DNA of 64,000 nucleotides from Pseudomonas fluorescens (GCF_018614655.1 NZ_JAGGOG010000011.1:248001-312000); one strand, 5' to 3'; numbered from the stretch's first letter, positions 24,907-34,631 are shown. A program made the numbers and translations. Notes: generated by a model not told the origin, from the letters alone.

Positions 24907-25044
24907 TTAGAGCGTTCCATGGGCGAACTCCATCATCAGTCCAGTGGCGGCTGCCAGCATGATCAGGCCCCCTAGAAACAGCAGGCTTAGCTGGGCCACA
25001 TGCTTGTAAAAAGGAATGGGTTTTGCAGTCTCAATGGTAGCCAT
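24907..25044 (-). CDS. small single-pass membrane protein following cioB
   Basis: This 45-aa protein (MATIETAKPIPFYKHVAQLS then LLFLGGLIMLAAATGLMMEF) has one predicted membrane helix. ATG at 25044 overlaps the last 14 bp of cioB and has GAGGA about 7 nt upstream, so translation is coupled. Its place between cioB and the DUF2474 gene suggests a bd-oxidase accessory subunit, but I do not recognise a named family. Confidence 0.65.
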   Translation of the reverse strand: MATIETAKPIPFYKHVAQLSLLFLGGLIMLAAATGLMMEFAHGTL

Positions 25045-26047
25045 CGCCAATCCTCACTTTGCCGCGGAACACGTAGTAGCTCCAGCAGGTGTACATCAAG
25101 ATGATCGGCAGGATGAACAAGGTGCCAATCAGGATGAACAACTGGCTGGAAGGCGGCGATGCGGCCTCCCACAAGCTGATGGACGGCGGGACGATGTTCG
25201 GCCAGATGCTGAAGGCCAGGCCGATATAGCCCAGAAACACCAGCGCCAGGGTAAAGACGAACGGCCAGTGGGAATGGTGTTGACGCAAGGTCTGCAACAA
25301 GCCAACCAGCGCCAGCACACCCAACAGCATCAGCCCGCCAAACACCACGATATGGGCGTGGGCGAACCAGCGTGTCGCGATTTCAGGGTGCAGCCAAGGC
25401 GTCCAGACACACAGCACCGCGACCACCGCCGTCAAGGCAAACGCCAGGAAGCGCGTGTAATGGCGCATCCGCGACTCCAGCATGCCCTCGGTCTTGACCA
25501 GCAACCAGGTGCTGCCGAGCAACGCGTAAGCCACCACCAGCCCCAGGCCGCAGAACAACGGGAACGGCGACAGCCAGTCCAAAGTGCCGCCGGCAAACTG
25601 GCGATCCACCACAGGAATGCCGGAGATATAAGTGCCGATCACGATGCTCTGGCAAAACGTCGCCAGGAACGAACCGCCGATAAAGGCCATGTCCCAGATA
25701 TGCCGCTTTTGGGGGCTGGCCTTGAAGCGGAACTCAAACGCCACGCCGCGAAAGATCAACCCGGCCAGCATGAAAATCAGCGGCAGGTACAACGCTTCCA
25801 GGATCACCGAGTACGCCAGCGGAAACGCCCCGTACAACGCCGCCCCGCCGAGGATCAGCCAGGTTTCGTTGCCGTCCCAGACCGGCGCTACCGTGTTCAT
25901 CATCACGTCGCGCTCCTGCTCATCCGGGATCAGCGGAAACAGGATGCCCAACCCCAGGTCGAAGCCGTCCATGATCACGTACATCATCACCCCGAAGGCG
26001 ATGATGACGCCCCAGATCAACGACAGATCTATACCTTGAATACCCAT
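25031..26047 (-). CDS. cioB: cyanide-insensitive-type bd quinol oxidase subunit II
   Basis: This membrane subunit of the bd-type terminal oxidase has 338 aa. Typical CydB features are IAFGVMMYVIMDGFDLGLGILFPL near the N-terminus, then APVWDGNETWLILGGAALYGAFP. About eight membrane segments are visible. I prefer ATG at 26047 because AGGGGA lies 6-7 nt upstream; another in-frame ATG at 26053 sits too close to it. It is cotranscribed with cioA (15-bp gap) and two tiny membrane proteins. Confidence 0.93.
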   Translation of the reverse strand: MGIQGIDLSLIWGVIIAFGVMMYVIMDGFDLGLGILFPLIPDEQERDVMMNTVAPVWDGNETWLILGGAALYGAFPLAYSVILEALYLPLIFMLAGLIFRGVAFEFRFKASPQKRHIWDMAFIGGSFLATFCQSIVIGTYISGIPVVDRQFAGGTLDWLSPFPLFCGLGLVVAYALLGSTWLLVKTEGMLESRMRHYTRFLAFALTAVVAVLCVWTPWLHPEIATRWFAHAHIVVFGGLMLLGVLALVGLLQTLRQHHSHWPFVFTLALVFLGYIGLAFSIWPNIVPPSISLWEAASPPSSQLFILIGTLFILPIILMYTCWSYYVFRGKVRIGDGYH

Positions 26048-26062
26048 GCTCATTCCCCTTGA

Positions 26063-27484
26063 TCAGTTGGTGTGGTCGCCGGACGCCAGCGTCTCGGTGA
26101 CAGCGGACAGGGGACGGCGTGGTGTGCGCTCCTGGCCAGGGCCGCCCTGAGGCGGATGATCGTGATGAGGCTGCGGGCCCTTGCGCACCAGTTTCATCAT
26201 GTAGCCGATGCCCACGGCGAACACCGAGAAGTAGATCACCACAAACAACGCCAGGGAGATGCTGAGCTGCGTGACGGTGTGATTGGACGCCGCATCCGCC
26301 GTGCGCATCAGCCCATACACCACCCACGGCTGACGCCCGACTTCAGTGGTGATCCAGCCCGCCAACATCGCGATCAAGCCGGTCGGCCCCATGAACAACA
26401 CCAGGCGCAGGAACAGCCGGTTGCGGTACAGCGCGCCGTTACGGCGCAACGCCAGGCCCAGCAATCCGGTGAAGATCATCAACATGCCCAGCCCGGCCAT
26501 GATCCGGAAGCTGAAGAAAATGATCGTTGCGTTGGGGCGGTCTTCCTTCGGAAAGCTTTTGAGCGCGGGGATCTGCTTATCCAGGCTGTGGGTCAGGATC
26601 AGGCTGCCCAGGTACGGCACTTCGATCGCATAACGGGTCTTCTCGGCTTCCATGTCCGGGATGCCGAACAACACCAGTGGCGTCGGTTCATTACCGACGT
26701 TTTCCCAGTGCCCTTCCATCGCGGCGATTTTGGCTGGTTGATGCTCCAGGGTATTGAGGCCATGAGCATCACCCACCACGGCCTGGATCGGTGCCACGAT
26801 CAGCGCCATCCACATCGCCATCGAGAGCATGGTGCGCACCGCCGGCGTGTCGTTTTTACGCAGCAAATGCCAGGCCGCCGAAGCGCCGACAAAGAACGCC
26901 GTGGCGACAAACGCGGCAATTGCCATGTGCATCAGGCGGAACGGGAACGAGGGGTTGAACACAATGGCCAGCCAGTCCAACGGCACTACGCGGCCATCGA
27001 CGATGGAGAAGCCTTGGGGTGTCTGCATCCAGCTGTTGGAGGCCAGGATCCAGAACGTCGAGATCAACGTACCGATGGCAACCATCACCGTGGAAAAGAA
27101 GTGCAACCCACGCCCTACCCGGTTCCAGCCAAACAGCATCACCCCCAGGAACCCCGCCTCAAGGAAAAACGCGGTCAGGACTTCATAGGTGAGCAAGGGC
27201 CCGGTAATGCTCCCGGCAAAGTCCGAGAAGCGGCTCCAGTTGGTGCCGAACTCGTAGGCCATGACCAGTCCGGAGACCACGCCCATGCCAAAGTTGACGG
27301 CAAAGATTTTCGACCAGAAGTGGTACAGGTCCTTGTAGACCGACTGGTTGGTTTTCAGCCACAGGCCTTCGAGCACCGCCAGGAAACTGGCCAGGCCGAT
27401 GGTGATGGCGGGAAAAATGATATGAAACGAGACCGTAAACGCAAATTGTATGCGTGCAAGGTCCAGCGCTTCGGGATTAAACAT
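26063..27484 (-). CDS. cioA: cyanide-insensitive-type bd quinol oxidase subunit I
   Basis: This quinol-oxidising haem subunit, 473 aa, has the haem-ligand regions near the N-terminus (RIQFAFTVSFHIIFPAITIG) and YHFWSKIFAVNFGMGVVSGL, plus TGLLALRR-type loops. The quinol loop is short compared with E. coli CydA, as in the CioA class that tolerates cyanide. GAGGGAA precedes ATG. It is the first gene of cioAB and lies downstream of the YdeP-like gene with a hairpin between. Confidence 0.92.
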   Translation of the reverse strand: MFNPEALDLARIQFAFTVSFHIIFPAITIGLASFLAVLEGLWLKTNQSVYKDLYHFWSKIFAVNFGMGVVSGLVMAYEFGTNWSRFSDFAGSITGPLLTYEVLTAFFLEAGFLGVMLFGWNRVGRGLHFFSTVMVAIGTLISTFWILASNSWMQTPQGFSIVDGRVVPLDWLAIVFNPSFPFRLMHMAIAAFVATAFFVGASAAWHLLRKNDTPAVRTMLSMAMWMALIVAPIQAVVGDAHGLNTLEHQPAKIAAMEGHWENVGNEPTPLVLFGIPDMEAEKTRYAIEVPYLGSLILTHSLDKQIPALKSFPKEDRPNATIIFFSFRIMAGLGMLMIFTGLLGLALRRNGALYRNRLFLRLVLFMGPTGLIAMLAGWITTEVGRQPWVVYGLMRTADAASNHTVTQLSISLALFVVIYFSVFAVGIGYMMKLVRKGPQPHHDHPPQGGPGQERTPRRPLSAVTETLASGDHTN

Positions 27485-27584
27485 GGCGATTCCCTCAAGT
27501 TGGCTCGATACGCGGGCATGCGAAAGCCGTTCACCGAAAACCTCACGGTTCGCGGCGGTTGGATGTCCAGATAATCGGGTGTTA

Positions 27585-27610
27585 CCGGGGTGGCGCTGCC
27601 GCCACCCCGG
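27585..27610. terminator. strong hairpin between the YdeP-like gene and cioA
   Basis: CCGGGGTGGCG (27585-27595) and CGCCACCCCGG (27600-27610) pair perfectly with a 4-nt loop, 6 bp after the YdeP-like stop on the minus strand. There is no clear U-tract, so termination strength is uncertain. Confidence 0.5.
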
Positions 27611-27616
27611 CCAGGC

Positions 27617-29941
27617 TCAAGCGCCGATGGCTTGAATCAGGTTGCTCACCTGCGCCGGCTCAAGCCGAATCGAGATGAACTTCGAGGTGGGCGTAAAGGT
27701 ACGGTCGCCGTAGCTGCCCAGCGGTACCAGCGGGTTGGTTTCCGGGTAATAGGCCGCCGCCTGCCCCGTTGGGATGTCATAGGCAATCAGCGTAAAGCCC
27801 GTTACGCGGCGCTCGCGCCCATCACCCCACAACGAGACCATATCGACCTTCTGCCCAGGCTCGTAGCCCAGCCGGCGGATATCTTCTTCGTTGATAAACA
27901 GCACTTCGCGCATGCCGTACACCCCGCGATAGCGGTCGTCCAGGCCATACAACGTGGTGTTGTACTGGTCGTGGGAACGCAGGGTCTGCAGGATCAGGTC
28001 CGGCTTCACGTCCAGGTTGCGCACGCCTTCGGGGATCAGGTGCTCCGGCAACTCGCTGGGCACGAACATCGCCTTGCCGGTCGCGGTGTGCCAGATACGT
28101 TCGGCCGCCGCGTTGCCCAGGTGGAAACCGCCGGGGTGCAACAGCTTGGTATTGAAGTCCTCGAAACCGGGGATGGTGTCGGCGATCAAGTCACGGATGC
28201 GGCCATAGTCGGCGACGGTCCAGAGCCAGTCGATGGGGTGCTTGCCCAAGGTGGCATTGGCAATCCCGGCAATGATCGCCGGCTCCGAGCGCATCAGCGC
28301 GGACTTGGGTTTCAGTTGGCCGTGGGAGATGTGCACCATGCTGAAGGTGTCTTCCACCGTCACGCCCTGTGGGCCCTCCTGCTGCATGTCGATATCGGTG
28401 CGGCCCAGGCACGGCAGAATCAACGCGTCCCGACCGGTAACCAAGTGGCTGCGATTGAGCTTGGTGGCAATGTGCACGGTCAGCTCGCACTTGCGCAGGG
28501 CCTCATGAGTACGCGGGCTGTCAGGCGTGGCTTGGGCGAAGTTGCCCCCCAGGCCGATAAAGACCTTCGAGCGCCCCTCTTCCATCGCCTCGATCGCCAG
28601 GATGGTGTTGTGCCCGTGCTTGCGCGGCACCTTGAAATCAAAGCGCGCTTCCAGTGCGTCAATGAACTCGGGCGGCGCCAGTTCGTTGATGCCCATGGTG
28701 CGGTCGCCCTGCACGTTACTGTGGCCACGCACCGGCGACAGGCCGGCGCCCGGGCGGCCGATATTGCCGCGCAGCAGCTGCACGTTGATGATTTCCTGCA
28801 CGATCAGCACCGAGTGCGTGTGCTGGGTCACGCCCATGGCCCAACACATGATCACGCGCTTGGCCTTGCGGTACATGCGGGCGGCCAGTTCGATGTCTTC
28901 CAGGGTCAGGCCGGACTGCTCGACAATGTGCTCCCACGACGTGGCATCTAGCTCCGCCAGGTAGGTGTCCAGGCCCGAGGTGTGCTCGGCAATGAACTCG
29001 CGGTCGAAGACTGCCTCGCCGCCAGTGGCCAGCGCTTCGCGCTCCCACTGCAGAAGGAACTTGGCGATACCGCGCATCGCGGCCATGTCGCCGCCCAGGG
29101 CCGGGCAAAAGTACGCCGACGAGGTCGGCTCGGAGCTGTTGGTGAGCATTTCCAGCGGATGCTGCGGGTGCTGGAAGCGTTCCAGGCCCCGTTCCTTGAG
29201 GGGGTTGAAACACACCACCTGGGCGCCGCGTTTCACCGCTTCACGCAAGGGTTCAAGCATGCGCGGGTGGTTGGTGCCGGGGTTCTGGCCAATCACGAAA
29301 ATGGCGTCGGCGTGTTCCAGGTCATCAAAGGTCACCGTGCCCTTGCCCACGCCAACGCTGTCGCCCATGCCCAGGCCGCTGGCTTCGTGGCACATGTTCG
29401 AGCAATCGGGGAAGTTATTGGTGCCGTAGGCACGAACGAACAGCTGATAGAGGTAAGCCGCCTCGTTGCTGGCCCGGCCGGAGGTGTAGAACTCCGCTTG
29501 GTCAGGCGATTCCAGGCCCTTGAGGTGCTGGGCGATCAAGGCAAACGCTTCGTCCCAGCTGGTTTCAACGTAACGATCAACCAACGCGTCATAACGCATG
29601 GGGTGCGTCAGGCGCCCTTGGTATTCGAGCCAATAATCACTTTGTGCCGCCAACGACGAGACGGTGTACTTACTGAAAAACGCAGGATTGACCAGACGGC
29701 CAGTGGCCTCCCAGTTGACCGCCTTGGCGCCGTTCTCACAGAACTTGACCAGGCCGTCTTCCGGCGACTCGCCCCACGCGCAGCCCGGGCAGTCGAAGCC
29801 GCCGTTCTGGTTGGTCTTGAGCATCGCCCGAATGTTCTTGAACGCGTTTTCGCTGCCTAACCAGTACTTGGTCACGGCCATCAAAGCGCCCCAACCGGCG
29901 GCAGCCCCCTTATACGGTTTATAACGCTCAACTTCACTCAT
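27617..29941 (-). CDS. FdhF/YdeP-family molybdopterin oxidoreductase
   Basis: This soluble molybdenum enzyme of the formate-dehydrogenase-like YdeP group has 774 aa. It has an N-terminal CPGCAWGE, a molybdopterin domain with WDEAFALIAQHL, TSGRASNEAAYLYQLFVR, CSNMCHEASGLGMGDSVGVGKG and IGQNPGTNHPRM, and a C-terminal MopB-binding domain (LRSHDQYNTTLYGLDDRYRG). A full four-Cys iron-sulfur site is not obvious. ATG at 29941 has GGAGAA upstream. Mo-cofactor genes lie divergently nearby. YdeP has been linked to acid resistance in E. coli, but the substrate here is unknown. Confidence 0.9.
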   Translation of the reverse strand: MSEVERYKPYKGAAAGWGALMAVTKYWLGSENAFKNIRAMLKTNQNGGFDCPGCAWGESPEDGLVKFCENGAKAVNWEATGRLVNPAFFSKYTVSSLAAQSDYWLEYQGRLTHPMRYDALVDRYVETSWDEAFALIAQHLKGLESPDQAEFYTSGRASNEAAYLYQLFVRAYGTNNFPDCSNMCHEASGLGMGDSVGVGKGTVTFDDLEHADAIFVIGQNPGTNHPRMLEPLREAVKRGAQVVCFNPLKERGLERFQHPQHPLEMLTNSSEPTSSAYFCPALGGDMAAMRGIAKFLLQWEREALATGGEAVFDREFIAEHTSGLDTYLAELDATSWEHIVEQSGLTLEDIELAARMYRKAKRVIMCWAMGVTQHTHSVLIVQEIINVQLLRGNIGRPGAGLSPVRGHSNVQGDRTMGINELAPPEFIDALEARFDFKVPRKHGHNTILAIEAMEEGRSKVFIGLGGNFAQATPDSPRTHEALRKCELTVHIATKLNRSHLVTGRDALILPCLGRTDIDMQQEGPQGVTVEDTFSMVHISHGQLKPKSALMRSEPAIIAGIANATLGKHPIDWLWTVADYGRIRDLIADTIPGFEDFNTKLLHPGGFHLGNAAAERIWHTATGKAMFVPSELPEHLIPEGVRNLDVKPDLILQTLRSHDQYNTTLYGLDDRYRGVYGMREVLFINEEDIRRLGYEPGQKVDMVSLWGDGRERRVTGFTLIAYDIPTGQAAAYYPETNPLVPLGSYGDRTFTPTSKFISIRLEPAQVSNLIQAIGA

Positions 29942-30382
29942 GATAATTCTCCAGGACGTCACACGTAGGCGGCTGCCTAATTTGAAACTCTTGTTGGTAG
30001 CTATTCTTATCTACATACAAAATGTGACTTGGGTTAATCCAGCTTAGATTATTTACACAGCGCCAAAGCACCGTTCAGCCGGCCAAAACCAGAACCACGA
30101 ATCAAGCCTATTGCGTGTTCGCCCTGGGCGTCCAATCACAAATAACGACTAAATCATCGACGTCATCTATCAAGACTTATCTTCTTATAAATCAATATAT
30201 TATTAATTTAAAACAGCAACTTTAAGGCCTGATAGACAGGATTGATCAACCGGTTGTTAATAGCGATTAGACGATAACTTCAAATGACTTTAACCTCGAT
30301 TTAACAAGGCCCTTTATAGACTGGCGGCCTTATAAAAACCGGCACCAGGGTTGATGCACCTGGACCGCTGGCGGAGGTGGTG
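29942..30382. other. AT-rich divergent intergenic region (YdeP-like gene / moaA)
   Basis: This 441-bp region is clearly richer in A/T than its surroundings, especially 30170-30330. It must carry the promoters of both divergent genes. I found no gene, no convincing ANR box (TTGAT-N4-ATCAA) and no certain Moco riboswitch. Confidence 0.6.
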
Positions 30383-31381
30383 ATGTCAGATCGAATATTG
30401 ATGGATAGTTTTTCTCGACGGGTCGACTACCTCAGAATGTCGGTGACCGACCGCTGCGATTTCCGCTGCGTCTATTGCATGGCCGAGGACATGCAGTTCT
30501 TGCCGCGCCAACAGATCCTGTCCCTGGAAGAGCTCTATCTGGTGGCGGAACGTTTTGTGGCCCTGGGCACCCGAAAAATCCGCCTGACCGGGGGTGAGCC
30601 GTTGATTCGCCCCGGCGTGGTTGAACTGTGCCGGCGCATCGCGACGCTGCCGGGGCTGCGGGAACTGTGCATGACCACCAATGGCTCACAATTGGGCAAG
30701 CTGGCATCGCCGCTGTTCGACGCTGGCCTCAAGCGCCTGAACATCAGCCTGGACAGCCTGGACCCCGAGCCGTTTCGCCAACTGACCCGTACCGGAGACC
30801 TGGCGCAGGTCATCAAAGGTATCGATGCAGCGAACGCCGCCGGCTTTGAACACACCAAGCTCAACTGCGTGGTCATGAAGGGCCGCAACGATCACGAGAT
30901 CAACGACCTGGTCGAGTTTGCAATTGATCGTGGGCTGGACATCTCGTTCATCGAAGAAATGCCCCTGGGCGTGATCAGCGAACACAGCCGCGCCGACGCC
31001 TTTTTCTCCAGCGCCCAGGTGCGCGAGCGAATTGCCGAACGCTACACCCTCATCGACTCTGCCGAATCCACCCAAGGCCCGTCGCGCTATTGGCGCCTGG
31101 CCGAGGCGCCGCATATTCGCCTGGGGTTCATCTCGCCCCACAGCCACAACTTTTGCGCGACCTGCAACCGGGTGCGCCTGACCGTCGAAGGCCGGCTCCT
31201 GCTGTGCCTGGGCAATGAACATGGCGTGGATCTCAAGGAAGTGCTGCGTCGCTATCCGGGCGAGCCCCAACGCCTGGAGCAGGCGATCGTCGAGGCCATG
31301 AAGATCAAGCCATACCGGCACAACTTTGAACTCAATGACGATGTGCAAATTGTCCGTTTCATGAGCATGACCGGCGGATAA
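30383..31381 (+). CDS. moaA: GTP 3',8-cyclase MoaA (molybdenum cofactor step 1)
   Basis: This radical-SAM enzyme converts GTP to the cyclised precursor of cyclic pyranopterin monophosphate. The N-terminal cluster motif CDFRCVYC (Cys-X3-Cys-X2-Cys), the SAM-binding [12 protein letters not shown] and the C-terminal cluster [19 protein letters not shown] are present. The protein ends in MTGG, with the GG needed for activity in the family. The start is taken as ATG 30383 with GGAGG upstream; two GTG codons precede it in frame. It is first in moaA-moaC-moaD. Confidence 0.95.
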   Translation: MSDRILMDSFSRRVDYLRMSVTDRCDFRCVYCMAEDMQFLPRQQILSLEELYLVAERFVALGTRKIRLTGGEPLIRPGVVELCRRIATLPGLRELCMTTNGSQLGKLASPLFDAGLKRLNISLDSLDPEPFRQLTRTGDLAQVIKGIDAANAAGFEHTKLNCVVMKGRNDHEINDLVEFAIDRGLDISFIEEMPLGVISEHSRADAFFSSAQVRERIAERYTLIDSAESTQGPSRYWRLAEAPHIRLGFISPHSHNFCATCNRVRLTVEGRLLLCLGNEHGVDLKEVLRRYPGEPQRLEQAIVEAMKIKPYRHNFELNDDVQIVRFMSMTGG

Positions 31382-31423
31382 CCGGCCCACGTTACGACTC
31401 CCGGGAAGGGACGGAGACACACC

Positions 31424-31921
31424 ATGAGCGATTTGAAGCAACCCCTTCTGACCCATCTGGATGCCGAAGGTCGAGCCAACATGGTCGACGTCAGCGAAAA
31501 GGACGTGACGGACCGTGAGGCCCAAGCCCAGGCCTGGGTCCGTATGCAACCCTCGACACTCAAACTGATCCAGCAAAATGGTCACCCCAAGGGTGACGTG
31601 TTCGCCGTGGCCCGCATTGCCGGGATCATGGCCGCGAAGAAAACCCACGAACTCATTCCCTTGTGCCACCCGCTGATGCTCAGCTCGATTCACATCGAGG
31701 TGAAGGCCGTCGAGCCCGACAGTGTGAAAATCGTCAGCACCTGCCGACTCAACGGCCGGACCGGTGTGGAACTGGAAGCCCTGACCGCTGCAAGCGTGGC
31801 TGCGCTGACCATCTACGACATGTGCAAGGCCGTGGACCGGGGCATGGTGATCGAAAAGATCCAGTTGCTGAAAAAGCACGGCGGAAGATCGGGCAGTTTT
31901 GCCGCTGGAGACGTCCAATGA
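31424..31921 (+). CDS. moaC: cyclic pyranopterin monophosphate synthase MoaC
   Basis: MoaC works with MoaA to make cPMP. It is 165 aa with the motifs [53 protein letters not shown] and the late [13 protein letters not shown]. It is 42 bp downstream of moaA, has a GGGACGGAG-type ribosome site, and its stop overlaps moaD (ATGA). Confidence 0.96.
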   Translation: MSDLKQPLLTHLDAEGRANMVDVSEKDVTDREAQAQAWVRMQPSTLKLIQQNGHPKGDVFAVARIAGIMAAKKTHELIPLCHPLMLSSIHIEVKAVEPDSVKIVSTCRLNGRTGVELEALTAASVAALTIYDMCKAVDRGMVIEKIQLLKKHGGRSGSFAAGDVQ

Positions 31922-32169
31922 TTCTGCTCAACTACTTTGCGCGGTATCGGGAACAGCTGGGTGTGGACGGCGAGAAAATGCCGCTGGAAGCCTCATTGCG
32001 CTGCGTCGACGATGTGCGCCAGCAACTGATTGCCCGGGGCGGGATCTGGGCGGATATCTTCAGCGAGACCGGGCTGATGTGCGCCGTGAACCAGGAACTG
32101 TGCAAACTCGACGCCCCTGTCGAGGATTTCGACGAGATTGCCTTCTTCCCTCCGGTAACCGGAGGCTGA
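31918..32169 (+). CDS. moaD: molybdopterin synthase small subunit MoaD
   Basis: This ubiquitin-like sulfur carrier, 83 aa, donates sulfur to cPMP from its C-terminal glycine; the end FFPPVTGG shows the required GG. ATG overlaps the moaC stop. The expected partner gene moaE does not follow; instead a repeat array begins 30 bp downstream, so the large subunit must be encoded elsewhere. Confidence 0.93.
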   Translation: MILLNYFARYREQLGVDGEKMPLEASLRCVDDVRQQLIARGGIWADIFSETGLMCAVNQELCKLDAPVEDFDEIAFFPPVTGG

Positions 32170-32198
32170 GTCCAGGCTTCTTGACCCTGCCAAAACCT

Positions 32199-32816
32199 TG
32201 TAGCCGCTGGCGCAGCCTGCGATCGGCTGCGCAGCAGTCGCCAGTCTCTTGAAACCGCTGAAGGTCCTTCGGCCCTTATCGCAGCCTCGTGCCTCGGCAG
32301 CGGCTACAGGCGTTGTGTCGATCACCTGTAGCCGCTGGCGCAGCCTGCGATCGGCTGCGCAGCAGTCGCCAGTCTCTTGAAACCGCTGAAGGTCCTTCGG
32401 CCCTTATCGCAGCCTCGTGCCTCGGCAGCGGCTACAGGGCGGTGGCGATCAGCTGTAGCCGCTGGCGCAGCCTGCGATCGGCTGCGCAGCAGTCGCCAGG
32501 ATCTTGAAACTGCCGAAGGTCCTTCGGCCCTTATCGCAGCCTCGTGCCTCGGCAGCGGCTACAGGGCGGTGGCGATCAGCTGTAGCCGCTGGCGCAGCCT
32601 GCGATCGGCTGCGCAGCAGTCGTCAGGTCTTGAACCGTTGAAGGTCCTTCGGCCCTTATCGCAGCCTCGTGCCTCGGCAGCGGCTACAGGGAATGTGTCG
32701 AACACCTGTAGCCGCTGGCGCAGCCTGCGATCGGCTGCGCAGCAGTCGTCAGTCTCTTGAAACCGCTGAAGGTCCTTCGGACCTTATCGCAGCCTCGTGC
32801 CTCGGCAGCGGCTACA
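32199..32816. repeat. tandem array of five ~112-bp palindromic elements
   Basis: Five near-identical units start at 32199, 32327, 32454, 32581 and 32707 (period 126-128 bp) with 13-17 bp spacers. Each begins TGTAGCCGCTGGCGCAGCC and ends with CAGCGGCTACA, so its ends are inverted repeats. Inside is a second hairpin, GCGCAGCC-TGCGATC-GGCTGCGC. Spacers resemble each other, so this is not a CRISPR array. It fills most of the gap between moaD and moeA and probably acts as strong RNA structure for both convergent transcripts. Related single copies occur at 55449, 59649 and 59764. Confidence 0.9.
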
Positions 32817-32889
32817 ACGAGCCAAATGTATGACCTGACAGGGCTCTTGCCTGGTGACGCACAAGACGGTATCTACAAGCCGTTCCCCC

Positions 32890-34095
32890 TCAGAACAAAC
32901 CGCAGAATGGAATAAACCGCGCGCTATCACCGGCCTTCAACGTGCCGTCCTCCGGAATCTCCACCAACCCATCCGCCCAGGATGCGCTCAGTAAAATCCC
33001 TGAACTCTGGTTGCCATAGGGCACGGCACGGCCGTCCTCCAGCCTGGCCCTGAGGTATTCCCGACGGCCTCCGGCCTTGTGCCAGTCAAATCCGACACTG
33101 ACCGGGAAGCTCAGGGGGGTGACGTCTTCGACCCCCTGGATACGCAGCAAATAGGCCCGGGCCAACAGCCCGAACGTCACCAGCGCCGACATCGGATTGC
33201 CGGGCAGGCCGATCACCGGCACGCTGCCAAAGTAGCCCACAGTCAGCGGTTTGCCGGGCTTTATCGCAAGTTTCCAGAACACCGGCTTGCCGCACTCGCG
33301 CAGCACCTGCCCAAGGCAATCGGCATCGCCTGCCGACACGCCGCCGGTGGTGAGGATCAAGTCCGTCGAGTACTGCAGCTGTTCAAGTTTGAGTCGCGTC
33401 TGTTGCGGCTGATCGGGGAGCACACCGCCATCAATGACCTCACAGCCCAATGCGCTCAACCAATGGCTGAGCAACGTCCGATTGCTGTTGTAGATACAGC
33501 CAGGCTTGAGCAGTGTGCCCGGTTCGGCCAGTTCATCACCGGTGGAAAGCAATGCGACCCGTGGCCGACGCACCACATGCACATGGGTGCAGCCCTGCCC
33601 TGCGGCGATGGCCAACTCGAAGGGACCCAAGCGTTTGCCGGCCTTGAGCAAGACTTGCCCGACACGGTTTTCCTGGCCTTGGGGCCGAATATTCTGGCCC
33701 GCTACCAACGGCTTTTTGAACGCAATGCGACCGTCGTCCAGCACCTCGACGTTCTCTTGCATCTCGACACTATTGGCACCCTCAGGGACCGGCGCACCGG
33801 TAAAAATCCGGGCACAGGTTCCCGGCAGTAACGCTTGTGGCGCAACCCCGGCGAAAATCCGTTGCGACACCACCAGTGGCTGTCCGTCCCAGCCGTCTAC
33901 GTTCACGGCGTAGCCATCCATGGCGCTGTTGGGCCACGGCGGCAGGTCGAGGGTAGCGACCAGGTCACTGGCCAACACCCGCTGCCGAGCGTCCGCCAAC
34001 AGCACAGGCTCGCTGTCATCAAGACGTTGGACCGCGGCCATTTCCAGCAAACGGGTGATGGCCTCTTCCACCGGCATCAGCGGTGACATGCTCAT
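32890..34095 (-). CDS. moeA: molybdopterin molybdotransferase MoeA
   Basis: MoeA inserts molybdenum into adenylated molybdopterin. It is 401 aa with the motifs PPWPNSAMDGYAV, RIFTGAPVPEGANSVEMQE, STGDELAEPG and TTGGVSAGDADCLGQVL, and the late GLPGNPMSALVTF. The start overlaps the moaB stop (ATGA), so the pair is coupled. It is convergent with moaACD across the repeat array. Confidence 0.95.
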   Translation of the reverse strand: MSMSPLMPVEEAITRLLEMAAVQRLDDSEPVLLADARQRVLASDLVATLDLPPWPNSAMDGYAVNVDGWDGQPLVVSQRIFAGVAPQALLPGTCARIFTGAPVPEGANSVEMQENVEVLDDGRIAFKKPLVAGQNIRPQGQENRVGQVLLKAGKRLGPFELAIAAGQGCTHVHVVRRPRVALLSTGDELAEPGTLLKPGCIYNSNRTLLSHWLSALGCEVIDGGVLPDQPQQTRLKLEQLQYSTDLILTTGGVSAGDADCLGQVLRECGKPVFWKLAIKPGKPLTVGYFGSVPVIGLPGNPMSALVTFGLLARAYLLRIQGVEDVTPLSFPVSVGFDWHKAGGRREYLRARLEDGRAVPYGNQSSGILLSASWADGLVEIPEDGTLKAGDSARFIPFCGLF

Positions 34096-34631
34096 CCCCG
34101 TGACTCGCAGGCTTTGACGGACTTGAGGTGCGGGACGAAATTACAAGGCCGGTGGCGCGCATCCAACTGCTCGGCCAGGATCCCTTCCCATGCGGTGCGA
34201 CAAGCGCCTGTCGAGCCCGGCAGGCAGCACACCAACGTGCCATTGGACAGCCCAGCCAGTGCCCGGCTTTGCACCGTGGAGGTGCCGATATCGAGGATGG
34301 AGATGGCCCGGAACAACTCGCCGAAACCGTCGATCTGTTTGTCCAGCAAGCAGCTCACGGCCTCCGGTGTGCTGTCACGCCCGGTAAACCCGGTGCCGCC
34401 GGTGATCAGCACGACCTGAATCTCATCCTCGGCGATCCAGTGGGCCACCTGGGCGCGGATTTTATACAGGTCATCCTTGAGCAGGTTGCGCGCACTCAGG
34501 GTGTGACCGGCCTCCAGCAATCGACTGACCAGCAACTGTCCGGAGGTGTCATCAGCATAGGCTCGGGTATCACTGACGGTCAGCACGGCAATATTCAACG
34601 GGACAAACGGCGTATCCGACTTCACGCTCAT
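34092..34631 (-). CDS. moaB: molybdenum cofactor biosynthesis protein MoaB
   Basis: This MogA/MoaB-like adenylyltransferase-type protein, 179 aa, has the signature VVLITGGTGFTGRDSTPEAV and CLPGSTGACRTAWEGIL. The start is taken as ATG 34631 with GGAG 8-10 nt upstream; a longer frame to 34712 has no ribosome site. It is coupled to moeA and divergent from a LysR gene across 239 bp. Confidence 0.93.
   Translation of the reverse strand: MSVKSDTPFVPLNIAVLTVSDTRAYADDTSGQLLVSRLLEAGHTLSARNLLKDDLYKIRAQVAHWIAEDEIQVVLITGGTGFTGRDSTPEAVSCLLDKQIDGFGELFRAISILDIGTSTVQSRALAGLSNGTLVCCLPGSTGACRTAWEGILAEQLDARHRPCNFVPHLKSVKACESRG

Noticed and set aside
27485..27584. ANR-type regulatory site for cioAB
   Set aside because: No half-sites with correct spacing were seen in the short upstream region.
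29942..30382. Moco riboswitch or ANR box upstream of moaA and the YdeP-like gene
   Set aside because: CACCAGG...CACCTGG near 30345 can pair locally but does not clearly match the Moco RNA consensus, and no TTGAT-N4-ATCAA was found.
32199..32816. CRISPR array
   Set aside because: Repeats are over 100 bp and internally palindromic, spacers are 13-17 bp and similar to each other, and no cas genes are present.
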